A stretch of 7,588 nucleotides of DNA, from positions 1 through 7,588 of the forward strand of contig QILH01000062.1 in assembly GCA_003233255.1 (NCBI GenBank). The letters are read 5' to 3'. Within the stretch, counting starts at the first letter, position 1, and the number at the start of each line of letters is the position of its first letter. Both the position numbers and the translations under genes were made by a program. This document shows, piece by piece, positions 1 to 6,160 of this stretch. The notes below the pieces were generated by a model, which saw only the letters and a list, made by a program, of their open reading frames with translations, made no database searches and had not been told where the DNA came from. Source of the stretch: Gammaproteobacteria bacterium (GTDB taxonomy: Bacteria; Pseudomonadota; Gammaproteobacteria; UBA6429; Thiohalophilaceae).

Positions 1-2
1 CG

Positions 3-923
3 CGACTGGTGCGAGGCTGGACACACCTGGAAAGACAAAAAGGCGGAATCGGCTTGCGCGGCCCGGGTGAAACTCAGCTGGAAACGGATCGACGCTTATT
101 ATCGGATCGAATCAAGCTATTAAAAAGCCGACTGCGTAAGGTTGAAAAACAACGTGAGCAAGGTCGCCGTAGTCGACAACGCGCTTCATTACCAACGGTG
201 TCACTGGTGGGCTATACCAATGCCGGTAAATCAACCTTATTTAATGCGGTCACCGAGGCCGATGTGTATGTTGCTGATCAATTATTTGCCACACTCGATC
301 CGACCTTGCGTCGAATCGAGCTGGAAGAGAAGCAGGCCGCAATATTGGCCGATACAGTTGGTTTCATTCGTGATTTACCGCATGATCTGGTTGCGGCGTT
401 TCGTTCGACCTTACAGGAGACTCGTGAGGCGGATTTATTGCTGCACGTCATTGATGCCCATGACCCGCAGCGCAATGAGCATATTATTGAGGTTAATGCA
501 GTGCTGCACGAGATTGAGGCTTCGGATCGACCCCAGTTAATCATTCACAACAAGATAGATCTCATTGATAAGGCGCAAGCCCATATCGAGCGGGATGATC
601 AGGGTAAGCCGGTCAGGGTCTGGTTATCCGCTAAAACCGGTCAGGGACTCGATGAACTTCGTCTGGCCATGACCGAATTACTGCAGGAGGCCAGTATTCA
701 GGAATCGTTGGTACTGGCGCCAGCACAGGGTAAATTGCATGCAAAACTGCATGAGCTGGGAACGGTTTTGTTCGAAGAAACCGATAATAAGGGGCATTGG
801 TTAATGAATGTACGAATGTCGGTGCGGATCTGGCGTGGCCTGGAGAAACATTTTCAGCTAAAGCAGTATATTTCTAACGAAACAAACTCGGATGAGCTTG
901 CTCTTGGCGGCAAGGCTCCCTAA
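3..923 (+). CDS. hflX: GTPase HflX, 5'-truncated by the window edge
   Basis: C-terminal part of the ribosome-associated GTPase HflX, which in E. coli splits or rescues stalled 70S ribosomes under heat stress. The frame is open to the left edge and the residues before the GTG at base 9 (Arg-Leu) match the family sequence RLVRGWTHLERQKGG, so that GTG is internal and the true start lies outside. Numbering residues from that GTG: the HflX-specific GGIGLRGPGETQLE motif is at 12-25, followed by a basic helix. The G domain shows G1 GYTNAGKS at 68-75, the G2 region ATLDPT at 94-99, G3 DTVGF at 115-119, G4 NKID at 181-184 and G5 SAKTG at 207-211. All are intact, so the GTPase should be active. E. coli HflX has 426 residues; about 307 codons are visible here, so roughly 100-120 N-terminal residues are missing. 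The gene ends 60 bases before hflK, in the order typical of gammaproteobacteria; hfq is the expected upstream neighbour. Confidence 0.97.
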   Translation, partial: RLVRGWTHLERQKGGIGLRGPGETQLETDRRLLSDRIKLLKSRLRKVEKQREQGRRSRQRASLPTVSLVGYTNAGKSTLFNAVTEADVYVADQLFATLDPTLRRIELEEKQAAILADTVGFIRDLPHDLVAAFRSTLQETREADLLLHVIDAHDPQRNEHIIEVNAVLHEIEASDRPQLIIHNKIDLIDKAQAHIERDDQGKPVRVWLSAKTGQGLDELRLAMTELLQEASIQESLVLAPAQGKLHAKLHELGTVLFEETDNKGHWLMNVRMSVRIWRGLEKHFQLKQYISNETNSDELALGGKAP

Positions 924-972
924 AATTCCCACTTTCAATATTTATATATATTACGCAACGGCTACGGCCTTT

Positions 973-977
973 AGGAG
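973..977 (+). promoter_or_regulatory. Ribosome binding site of hflK
   Basis: AGGAG lies six bases before the ATG at 984. It supports that start, as does the typical HflK N-terminus MAWNEPG. The preceding 924-972 stretch is AT-rich (TATATATATT around 943-952), but I see no -35 element at a proper distance, so I do not call a promoter there. Confidence 0.8.
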
Positions 978-983
978 CATCAA

Positions 984-2165
984 ATGGCGTGGAATGAACC
1001 TGGAAACTCCGGGGATAAAGATAAAGACCCTTGGGGTAAGCAACGTGGCGATGATGGCCCACCTGACCTGGAGGATATTGTAAAAAATATCCAGGACAAG
1101 GTGACCAGCATCTTTGGTGGTGGACGTCGTGGTGGCGGGGGTAGCCGAGGTAACTCCGGCGGGGGCTTAAGCCCGACCGCGTTTGCGCTGATCTTTGTGG
1201 CGTTGCTCGGTGTCTGGTTTGTGTCTGGAATCTATATCGTGACCGACGGTACTCGTGGCGTGGTGCTGCAGTTTGGCAAGTTTAACAAGACCACCGATCC
1301 GGGGCCGCAGTGGTATCCGCGCTTTATCCAGAGTGTCGATATCGTTGAAACGGACAAGAGTCGTAGTGTGCGTGTCGGGGTGAATAAAGATGAAGCCCTG
1401 ATGCTGACCAGCGATGAAAATATTGTCGATGTGCGTTTTGAGGTGCAATACAAAGTTAAAAATGCGGAAGACTTTTTATTCCGGGTTGCCACTCCTGAAG
1501 TAACAATCAAAACGGCTACTGAAAGTGCATTACGCGAAATCGTCGGTAAAAAGGAAATGAAAAGCGTGCTCGAACGTGATGATGTGGCGCAAAAGACCGG
1601 TGAGTTATTACAGAAAATTCTAGATCGTTATAAAACCGGTTTACTGGTCGAAAACGTCAACCTGGATTATTCGGATGCACCGGAAGAAGTTAAACCGGCG
1701 TTTAATGATGTGAACAGTGCCGAACAGGATCGAGATCGTTTCATTGAGGAAGCACGAAAATATCAAAACCAGATTGTGCCTATTGCACGTGGTGAGGCGG
1801 CACGTATTACCCAGGAAGCCGAGGCCTACCGGGCTGAGAAAATTGCCAGAGCCAGTGGTGATGCGGCACGCTTTAATCAAGTACTGGTTGAATACAAAAA
1901 GGCACCCAAAGTAACCCGTGAACGTCTCTACCTTGAGGCCATGGAAGAGGTGTTAGGAAATAACAATAAAGTCATGATTGATGTTAAAAAAGGCAATAGC
2001 TTATTGTATTTGCCGATAGATCAATTAAATAAAAAACGACGTATCGAACTCAACCAGAACAATACTGAATCTGGTTCTCAAAACTCTGGAGCTGCAACGA
2101 CCAGTAGTATAAGTTCAAGAGATCGCTCTCGTCACAAATCACGTACAAGGGAGGTGCGCCGATGA
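984..2165 (+). CDS. hflK: FtsH protease modulator subunit HflK
   Basis: SPFH/prohibitin-family membrane protein that forms with HflC a large periplasmic cage around the FtsH AAA protease and modulates its access to membrane substrates. The 393 residues compare with 419 in E. coli. In order: a hydrophilic N-terminus starting MAWNEPGNSGDKDKDPWG; a Gly/Arg-rich linker at about 46-61; one transmembrane helix at about 64-86; the SPFH domain at about 88-250; a charged coiled-coil region rich in EAARITQEAEAYRAEK at about 245-310; the conserved LYLEAMEEVL at 316-324 and LLYLPIDQL at 340-348; then a low-complexity Ser/Arg tail. The single N-terminal helix and family knowledge place the bulk in the periplasm. 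One deviation is DPGPQW at 105-110, where most homologues have PGLHW or PGLNW. The stop overlaps the hflC start (ATGA), so the two are coupled and very likely made in equal amounts. Confidence 0.97.
   Translation: MAWNEPGNSGDKDKDPWGKQRGDDGPPDLEDIVKNIQDKVTSIFGGGRRGGGGSRGNSGGGLSPTAFALIFVALLGVWFVSGIYIVTDGTRGVVLQFGKFNKTTDPGPQWYPRFIQSVDIVETDKSRSVRVGVNKDEALMLTSDENIVDVRFEVQYKVKNAEDFLFRVATPEVTIKTATESALREIVGKKEMKSVLERDDVAQKTGELLQKILDRYKTGLLVENVNLDYSDAPEEVKPAFNDVNSAEQDRDRFIEEARKYQNQIVPIARGEAARITQEAEAYRAEKIARASGDAARFNQVLVEYKKAPKVTRERLYLEAMEEVLGNNNKVMIDVKKGNSLLYLPIDQLNKKRRIELNQNNTESGSQNSGAATTSSISSRDRSRHKSRTREVRR
2147..2156 (+). promoter_or_regulatory. Strong Shine-Dalgarno of hflC inside the hflK 3' end
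   Basis: AAGGGAGGTG, a nearly complete match to the anti-Shine-Dalgarno sequence, ends five bases before the ATG at 2162. It lies within the last codons of hflK and decides the hflC start. Together with the ATGA overlap it indicates efficient, coupled translation of the two subunits. Confidence 0.85.
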
Positions 2166-3205
2166 GCCCTCGTCAAATGTTTATAGTGGTAGCCCTGTTT
2201 GTTATTGGCTTATTGGTTTATGCATCGTTTTTCACGGTGACCGAGCGTGAGTTAGCGATTAAATTTCGTCTTGGTGAAATTGTAAAAGCGGACTACGAGC
2301 CAGGCCTGTATTTCCAGTTACCCCTGGTGAATAACGTCATTAGATATGAAAGCCGTATCTTAATGTTAGATGCCCGACCGACAGAATACTTAACCATTGA
2401 AAAGAAAAAACTGGTGGTGGATTTCTATGCCAAGTGGCGCATTGAGGATGTGAGTAGTTTTTACCGAACTATGTCACGCGGCAATCTTAATACGGCCAGA
2501 CAGCGTATCTTTAATATCATCAATAATGGTTTGAAAAGTCAGTTCAGTCAGTACAGTTTGACGGAATTAGTATCTGGAGAGAAATCAAAACGTGGGCAGT
2601 TGTTTTCCGCAAGAGCTGTGATTGACACGGACATGGCAGACACGAGCAAAGATATTCCTGTTTTATATCGGAAAGCGTGTCTGAAACAACAGGGACTGAC
2701 ACTTAAAGATGTTGAGTCCTCGAATGAGGATAAAAAGAAGATCGATATTCGAGCGTTGGTCATGTGTATGATTACCGCCCAGGCTACTGCTGAGGTTGAA
2801 AAATTCGGCATCTCGATTGTTGATATCCGTATCAAACGGATTGATCTAACCAAGAAGATTGAAACGGATGTGTTTGCTCGTATGCGTTCCGAACGTGAGC
2901 AGTTTGCAGCTGAGATTCGTGCCAGCGGCCGGGAAGAGGCTGAAAAAATGCGTGCAGGTGCCGATAAGCAACGTACCATTGTTCTTGCCAATGCCTATAA
3001 GACAGCACAAAATACGCGTGGTGAAGGTGATGCAAAGGCGTCGGAAACCTATGCAAATGCTTACAATAAAGATAAAGAATTTTATTCTTTTTATCGAAGT
3101 CTGGATGCCTATAAAAACTCATTTAGTGGGGACGGCGATATTTTAGTGCTTGAGCCGACTTCAGATTTCTTTAAATACTTTAAGGAAACCCGACCTACCC
3201 GCTAA
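2162..3205 (+). CDS. hflC: FtsH protease modulator subunit HflC
   Basis: Partner of HflK in the membrane complex that surrounds and modulates FtsH. The 347 residues compare with 334 in E. coli. An N-terminal transmembrane helix spans about 6-25, followed by the SPFH domain with YEPGLYFQLP at 45-54 and KKKLVVDFYAKWRI at 81-94. GISIVDIRIKRIDL at 216-229 is the usual HflC motif before the coiled coil (REQFAAEIRASGREEAEKMR at 245-264). The C-terminus carries EFYSFYRSLDAYKNSFSG at 306-323 and a DFFKYF end (335-340), both hallmarks of HflC. Between VSGE (137-140) and GISIVDIR lie about 75 residues, including a Lys/Asp/Glu-rich stretch at 182-194. This is longer than in compact HflC proteins, but E. 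coli HflC also carries an insertion here. The gene is coupled to hflK by a four-base overlap and followed after 20 bases by an intrinsic terminator. Confidence 0.97.
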   Translation: MSPRQMFIVVALFVIGLLVYASFFTVTERELAIKFRLGEIVKADYEPGLYFQLPLVNNVIRYESRILMLDARPTEYLTIEKKKLVVDFYAKWRIEDVSSFYRTMSRGNLNTARQRIFNIINNGLKSQFSQYSLTELVSGEKSKRGQLFSARAVIDTDMADTSKDIPVLYRKACLKQQGLTLKDVESSNEDKKKIDIRALVMCMITAQATAEVEKFGISIVDIRIKRIDLTKKIETDVFARMRSEREQFAAEIRASGREEAEKMRAGADKQRTIVLANAYKTAQNTRGEGDAKASETYANAYNKDKEFYSFYRSLDAYKNSFSGDGDILVLEPTSDFFKYFKETRPTR

Positions 3206-3225
3206 ACTACCTGTACGCTAAAAGA

Positions 3226-3275
3226 CCGGGTCGTAAAGTATTGAGTTTGAATACTTTGTGGCCCGGGTTTTTTTT
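3226..3275 (+). terminator. Intrinsic terminator after hflC
   Basis: An uninterrupted 17-bp stem pairs 3226-3242 with 3250-3266: an upper eight-bp perfect AAAGTATT/AATACTTT part, then nine pairs including three G-U and five G-C pairs at the base. The loop has seven bases (3243-3249), and eight consecutive T residues follow at 3268-3275. It starts 20 bases after the hflC stop, beyond the footprint of a terminating ribosome. It should end the hflX-hflK-hflC transcript efficiently. On the minus strand the stem is followed by only four T residues, so it is at best weak in that direction. Confidence 0.9.
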
Positions 3276-3284
3276 GAGTGAGCG

Positions 3285-3473
3285 ATGATGGATTCTATCT
3301 TTATCATATTCGGTTTGTTCATGGTTTTTGAAGGGATTATGCCAACCCTGGCGCCGAGGGTTTATCGTCGCATGCTGACATTTGTGAGTCAGCAGCAAGA
3401 AGGTTCGCTTCGAAAAGGCGGATTGGTTATGATTGGCATTGGTACCCTGATTGTTTTTATTGCAAAGTCCTGA
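3285..3473 (+). CDS. DUF2065 family (YjeT-like) small inner-membrane protein
   Basis: Small membrane protein of 62 residues, of unknown function. It matches the YjeT/DUF2065 family (about 60-65 residues) in length, in position between hflC and purA, and in its pattern of a first hydrophobic helix (about 4-22) containing EG and P (E16, G17, P20), a basic connecting segment PRVYRRM and LRKGG, and a second helix (about 45-60). The basic loop (24-45) suggests a cytoplasmic hairpin with both ends in the periplasm, by the positive-inside rule. The start could be the ATG at 3285 or the adjacent one at 3288; only a weak GAGTGAG (3276-3282) precedes them. It begins nine bases after the T-tract of the hflC terminator and ends two bases before hisZ, so it belongs to the hisZ-purA group by spacing. 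A role with HflKC/FtsH is suggested only by neighbourhood. Confidence 0.85.
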   Translation: MMDSIFIIFGLFMVFEGIMPTLAPRVYRRMLTFVSQQQEGSLRKGGLVMIGIGTLIVFIAKS

Positions 3474-3475
3474 TT

Positions 3476-4654
3476 ATGAGTAACGAAACCTGGTTATTAC
3501 CGGAAGGAATTGAAGAGGTTCTGCCGCCACGTGCAGCTTTTCTGGAGGCGAAACGTCGTGCGATCCTGGATCTTTATCATGGTTGGGGATATGAATTCGT
3601 TATCCCGCCACTAATAGAATATCTTGAGTCTTTGTTGACGGGGACGGGCGATGATCTGGATCTGCAGACCTTCAAATTAACCGATCAACTGAATGGTCGA
3701 ATGATGGGAGTTCGTGCCGACATGACGCCTCAGGTCGCCCGCATCGATGCCCACCAGTTACGCAGAAAAACGCCGACCCGACTTTGTTACATGGGAACGG
3801 TTTTACATACCCGTCCTCAGGGTTTTGATGCCTCACGCGCACCGTTGCAGATTGGACTTGAGCTTTATGGACACTCTGGCGTAGAGAGCGATGTTGAAGT
3901 TTTTCAATTAATGGTTGAGACGCTGCGGACATGCGGTGTCAACGATGTCTATTTTGATATGGGTCATGTTGGTATTTATCGAGGGCTGGTGAATCAGGCT
4001 GGGCTGGATGCGTTACAGGAAACGGCTTTATTTGATGCCCTGCAGCGCAAAGCAAAACCCGAAATACAGGATATGTTATCTGAGTTCAAGATTGATGTGG
4101 CGGTACGCGATATGTTGCTGTCGCTGGCTGATTTAAATGGAAGTGATGACATTCTGATCAGGATGGAGAAGGTTCTAGCCAAAGCCAGCGCGGAAGTTAA
4201 ACGGGCTATTTCTGAATTAAAGAACATCGCTGCGGCGATCAAGCGGCGTATTCCCGACGTCAGTCTGCATTACGATCTGGCTGAATTACGCGGTTACCAT
4301 TATCACACGGGCGTGGTGTTTGCTGCCTTTGCCAGCGGTAAAGGTTCGGCCATCGCTCAGGGTGGGCGCTACGATGGCATAGGTAAGATCTTTGGAAATG
4401 CGCGTCCTGCAACAGGCTTTAGCACCGATTTAAAAACTCTATTGGCCTTTAACCAGGAACAAATGGTACAACCAGCCGGTATATTTGCACCAGCGGATGA
4501 TGACGAGTTATTGCAGCAAGCCATTGCTAAGTCGCGTTCAGAAGGTGAGCGGGTTATCGTCGAACTGCCCGGACAAACGGGAGATGGCAAGGCTTTGGCC
4601 TGCGATCGTCGGTTTGTAAAAGCAAAAGGCCAGTGGTCGATTAAACCAGTTTAA
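3476..4654 (+). CDS. hisZ: ATP phosphoribosyltransferase regulatory subunit HisZ
   Basis: Histidyl-tRNA synthetase paralogue that binds the short form of HisG and is needed for activity and histidine feedback of ATP phosphoribosyltransferase, the first step of histidine synthesis, in the cytoplasm. The 392 residues match the usual HisZ length and lack the anticodon-binding domain of a true synthetase. The class II fold is recognisable: an N-terminal motif-1 region (about 19-49), motif-2-type VRADMTPQVARI at 79-90 and ASRAPLQIGLELYG at 119-132, LRGYHYHTG at 271-279 (LVRGLDYYT in HisRS), GGRYDG at 296-301, and a motif-3-like PATGFSTDLKTLL at 311-323. The motif-3 Arg of aminoacylating enzymes is absent (DLKTLL), so it is not a HisRS. 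It starts two bases after the DUF2065 stop with no evident Shine-Dalgarno, which suggests translational coupling. purA follows after 53 bases, a usual arrangement in proteobacteria with short HisG. Confidence 0.95.
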   Translation: MSNETWLLPEGIEEVLPPRAAFLEAKRRAILDLYHGWGYEFVIPPLIEYLESLLTGTGDDLDLQTFKLTDQLNGRMMGVRADMTPQVARIDAHQLRRKTPTRLCYMGTVLHTRPQGFDASRAPLQIGLELYGHSGVESDVEVFQLMVETLRTCGVNDVYFDMGHVGIYRGLVNQAGLDALQETALFDALQRKAKPEIQDMLSEFKIDVAVRDMLLSLADLNGSDDILIRMEKVLAKASAEVKRAISELKNIAAAIKRRIPDVSLHYDLAELRGYHYHTGVVFAAFASGKGSAIAQGGRYDGIGKIFGNARPATGFSTDLKTLLAFNQEQMVQPAGIFAPADDDELLQQAIAKSRSEGERVIVELPGQTGDGKALACDRRFVKAKGQWSIKPV

Positions 4655-4707
4655 AAAGAATCACTACGAAAATATAAAAACTAAATCGAGAGAACAGAGT
4701 AGATATT

Positions 4708-6018
4708 ATGGGCAAGAATGTAATTGTGATCGGCACGCAGTGGGGCGACGAGGGCAAGGGTAAAGTCGTTGATCTGTTAACCGAGCGTGCGAATGCCGTG
4801 GTGCGTTTTCAGGGTGGCCACAATGCCGGTCATACTCTAGTGATCGATGGCAAAAAGACAGTGCTGCATTTAATTCCATCGGGTATTTTACGCGAAAATG
4901 TCACCTGCATGATTGGCAACGGCGTGGTATTGGCACCAGATGCATTAATGACGGAACTCGATATGTTGGCCGACAGTGGCGTGAGTGTGGATGGACGTTT
5001 GTTTATTTCTGAAGCCTGTACCTTAATTTTGCCATATCATATTGCCCTGGATCAGGCGCGCGAACGGGCGCGTGGTAAAAAGGCGATCGGCACAACCGGA
5101 CGTGGCATTGGCCCTGCCTATGAAGACAAGATCTCTCGCCGAGGTTTAAAAGTAGGCGACATGTTACACCGCGAACGGTTTGCGGCACGCCTGGGTGAAG
5201 TACTGGATTATCATAATTTTGTCTTGAAGAATTATTTCAAAACCGACACTGTGGATTTTCAGAAGGTACTTGATGACGGTCTGGAAATGGCCGAGAAGAT
5301 TCGCCCGATGGTCGCCGACGTGACTGGCCTGTTACATCGTATGCGCACGGATGGAAAACAGATCATGTTCGAAGGTGCGCAGGGCACCTTGCTTGATATT
5401 GATCACGGCACCTATCCCTATGTTACCTCGTCGAATCCAACCGCAGGCGGTGCCTGTACCGGCACCGGTGTTGGCCCGCGCGATATTGATTATATATTAG
5501 GGATTACCAAAGCCTATACAACTCGCGTGGGTGCGGGTCCGTTTCCAACCGAGCTGTATGATGGTGCGGAGCTGGATGATCCGATTGGCGCTCATCTGGC
5601 GAAAGAAGGTCATGAGTTTGGTGCGACCACCGGACGCGCACGCCGTTGTGGTTGGCTGGATGCGGTTTGCCTGCGACGCTCCGCTCAAATCAATTCTTTA
5701 TCGGGTATCTGCCTGACCAAGATGGATGTGTTAGATGGAATTGAAACCTTGCGCATCGCGGTGGGCTATGAGGTTGATGGTGGTGAAGTCGATACCCCAC
5801 CGATTGGAGCAGATGCCTACGAGCAATGTGTTCCAAAGTACATCGACATGCCAGGCTGGACAGAAAGTACAGTCGGTGTTCAAAATTATGATGATTTGCC
5901 CGCCAATGCCAAAGCCTATATTAAAAAAATTGAAGAAGTAGTGGGTATACCCGTTGATATTATTTCTACCGGTCCTGATCGCGTTGAAACCATTGTATTA
6001 CGCGATCCCTTTAAATAA
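4708..6018 (+). CDS. purA: Adenylosuccinate synthetase
   Basis: Catalyses GTP-dependent ligation of aspartate to IMP to give adenylosuccinate, the first committed step to AMP, in the cytoplasm. The 436 residues fit the bacterial family (432 in E. coli). The N-terminal GTQWGDEGKGK motif at 9-19 contains the catalytic Asp14 and the P-loop-like GDEGKGK, and GGHNAGHT at 36-43 contains the catalytic His42. The PROSITE-type signature GTTGRGIGPAYEDK is at 128-141, FEGAQGTLLDIDHGTYPYVT at 221-240, the substrate loop TTGRARRCGWLD at 307-318, the guanine-recognition TKMD at 337-340, and GPDR near the C-terminus at 422-425. All key residues are present. A weak purine-rich GAGAGAACAGAG (4687-4698) precedes the ATG. 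The 53-base gap from hisZ is AT-rich and has no terminator; TATAAA at 4673-4678 lacks a partner -35. Cotranscription with DUF2065 and hisZ is likely. No PurR-type operator is visible. Confidence 0.98.
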   Translation: MGKNVIVIGTQWGDEGKGKVVDLLTERANAVVRFQGGHNAGHTLVIDGKKTVLHLIPSGILRENVTCMIGNGVVLAPDALMTELDMLADSGVSVDGRLFISEACTLILPYHIALDQARERARGKKAIGTTGRGIGPAYEDKISRRGLKVGDMLHRERFAARLGEVLDYHNFVLKNYFKTDTVDFQKVLDDGLEMAEKIRPMVADVTGLLHRMRTDGKQIMFEGAQGTLLDIDHGTYPYVTSSNPTAGGACTGTGVGPRDIDYILGITKAYTTRVGAGPFPTELYDGAELDDPIGAHLAKEGHEFGATTGRARRCGWLDAVCLRRSAQINSLSGICLTKMDVLDGIETLRIAVGYEVDGGEVDTPPIGADAYEQCVPKYIDMPGWTESTVGVQNYDDLPANAKAYIKKIEEVVGIPVDIISTGPDRVETIVLRDPFK

Positions 6019-6054
6019 GGATTAATGTCCGGGCATTCGTACGGGTATCCTTTT
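6019..6054 (+). terminator. Possible weak terminator after purA
   Basis: Immediately after the purA stop, GGAT (6019-6022) can pair with ATCC (6047-6050) and GTCCG (6027-6031) with CGGGT (6042-6046, including two G-U pairs). The structure has a four-base bulge and a ten-base loop, and only four T residues follow at 6051-6054. It is in the right place for ending the purA transcript but is much weaker than the one after hflC. It may not be functional. Confidence 0.25.
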
Positions 6055-6091
6055 CGCCAGTAAAAAATCCTCAAGCCTGGATGCATAAGGC

Positions 6092-6126
6092 CGCTATTAA
6101 ATAGCGTAATTAATGGAAGCATTCCA
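6092..6126. repeat. Two adjacent perfect palindromes upstream of the EAL-HDOD gene
   Basis: CGCTAT-TAA-ATAGCG (6092-6106) and TGGAA-GCA-TTCCA (6114-6126) are perfect inverted repeats with three-base centres. Their midpoints (6099 and 6120) are 21 bases apart, about two helical turns. They differ in sequence and neither is followed by a T-tract, so they are not intrinsic terminators. They lie 35-69 bases before the downstream ATG, where an operator would be expected, but short palindromes also arise by chance in AT-rich spacers. A confident -35/-10 pair was not found in this region. Confidence 0.3.
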
Positions 6127-6160
6127 AAAAGAATAATTATCCGGTTTTAATGGGGCAATC

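Noticed and set aside
924..972. AT-rich stretch with TATATATATT between hflX and hflK as a promoter
   Set aside because: No -35 element at 15-19 bases and no extended -10; hflK is probably transcribed from upstream, so a promoter call would be guesswork.
2548..2991. 147-codon minus-strand frame inside hflC
   Set aside because: It lies antisense to a clearly conserved gene, its translation is Ser/Arg/Ile-rich without recognisable motifs, and it has no independent support.
3200..3222. Direct repeat CGCTAAA at 3200-3206 and 3216-3222
   Set aside because: Seven bases repeated once, overlapping a stop codon; expected by chance and without further copies nearby.
3188..3231. Alternative pairing of ACCCG near the hflC stop (3197-3201) with CGGGT in the terminator stem (3227-3231), as a possible antiterminator
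   Set aside because: A five-bp stem with a loop of about 25 bases cannot compete with the 17-bp terminator stem, and no leader peptide or riboswitch-like structure supports regulated switching.
3476..4654. Reading the hisZ product as a histidyl-tRNA synthetase
   Set aside because: The anticodon-binding domain is absent, the motif-3 Arg is missing, and length and position before purA fit HisZ.
6025..6063. Twelve-codon ORF just after purA, preceded by TAAGGA
   Set aside because: The ribosome-binding-like sequence is only three bases from the ATG, the peptide has no recognisable character, and the ORF coincides with the possible weak terminator hairpin.
6019..6160. Possible tRNA gene after purA, as found near this locus in some gammaproteobacteria
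   Set aside because: No T-loop GTTCGA-type sequence or acceptor-stem pairing could be found in the 142-base spacer.
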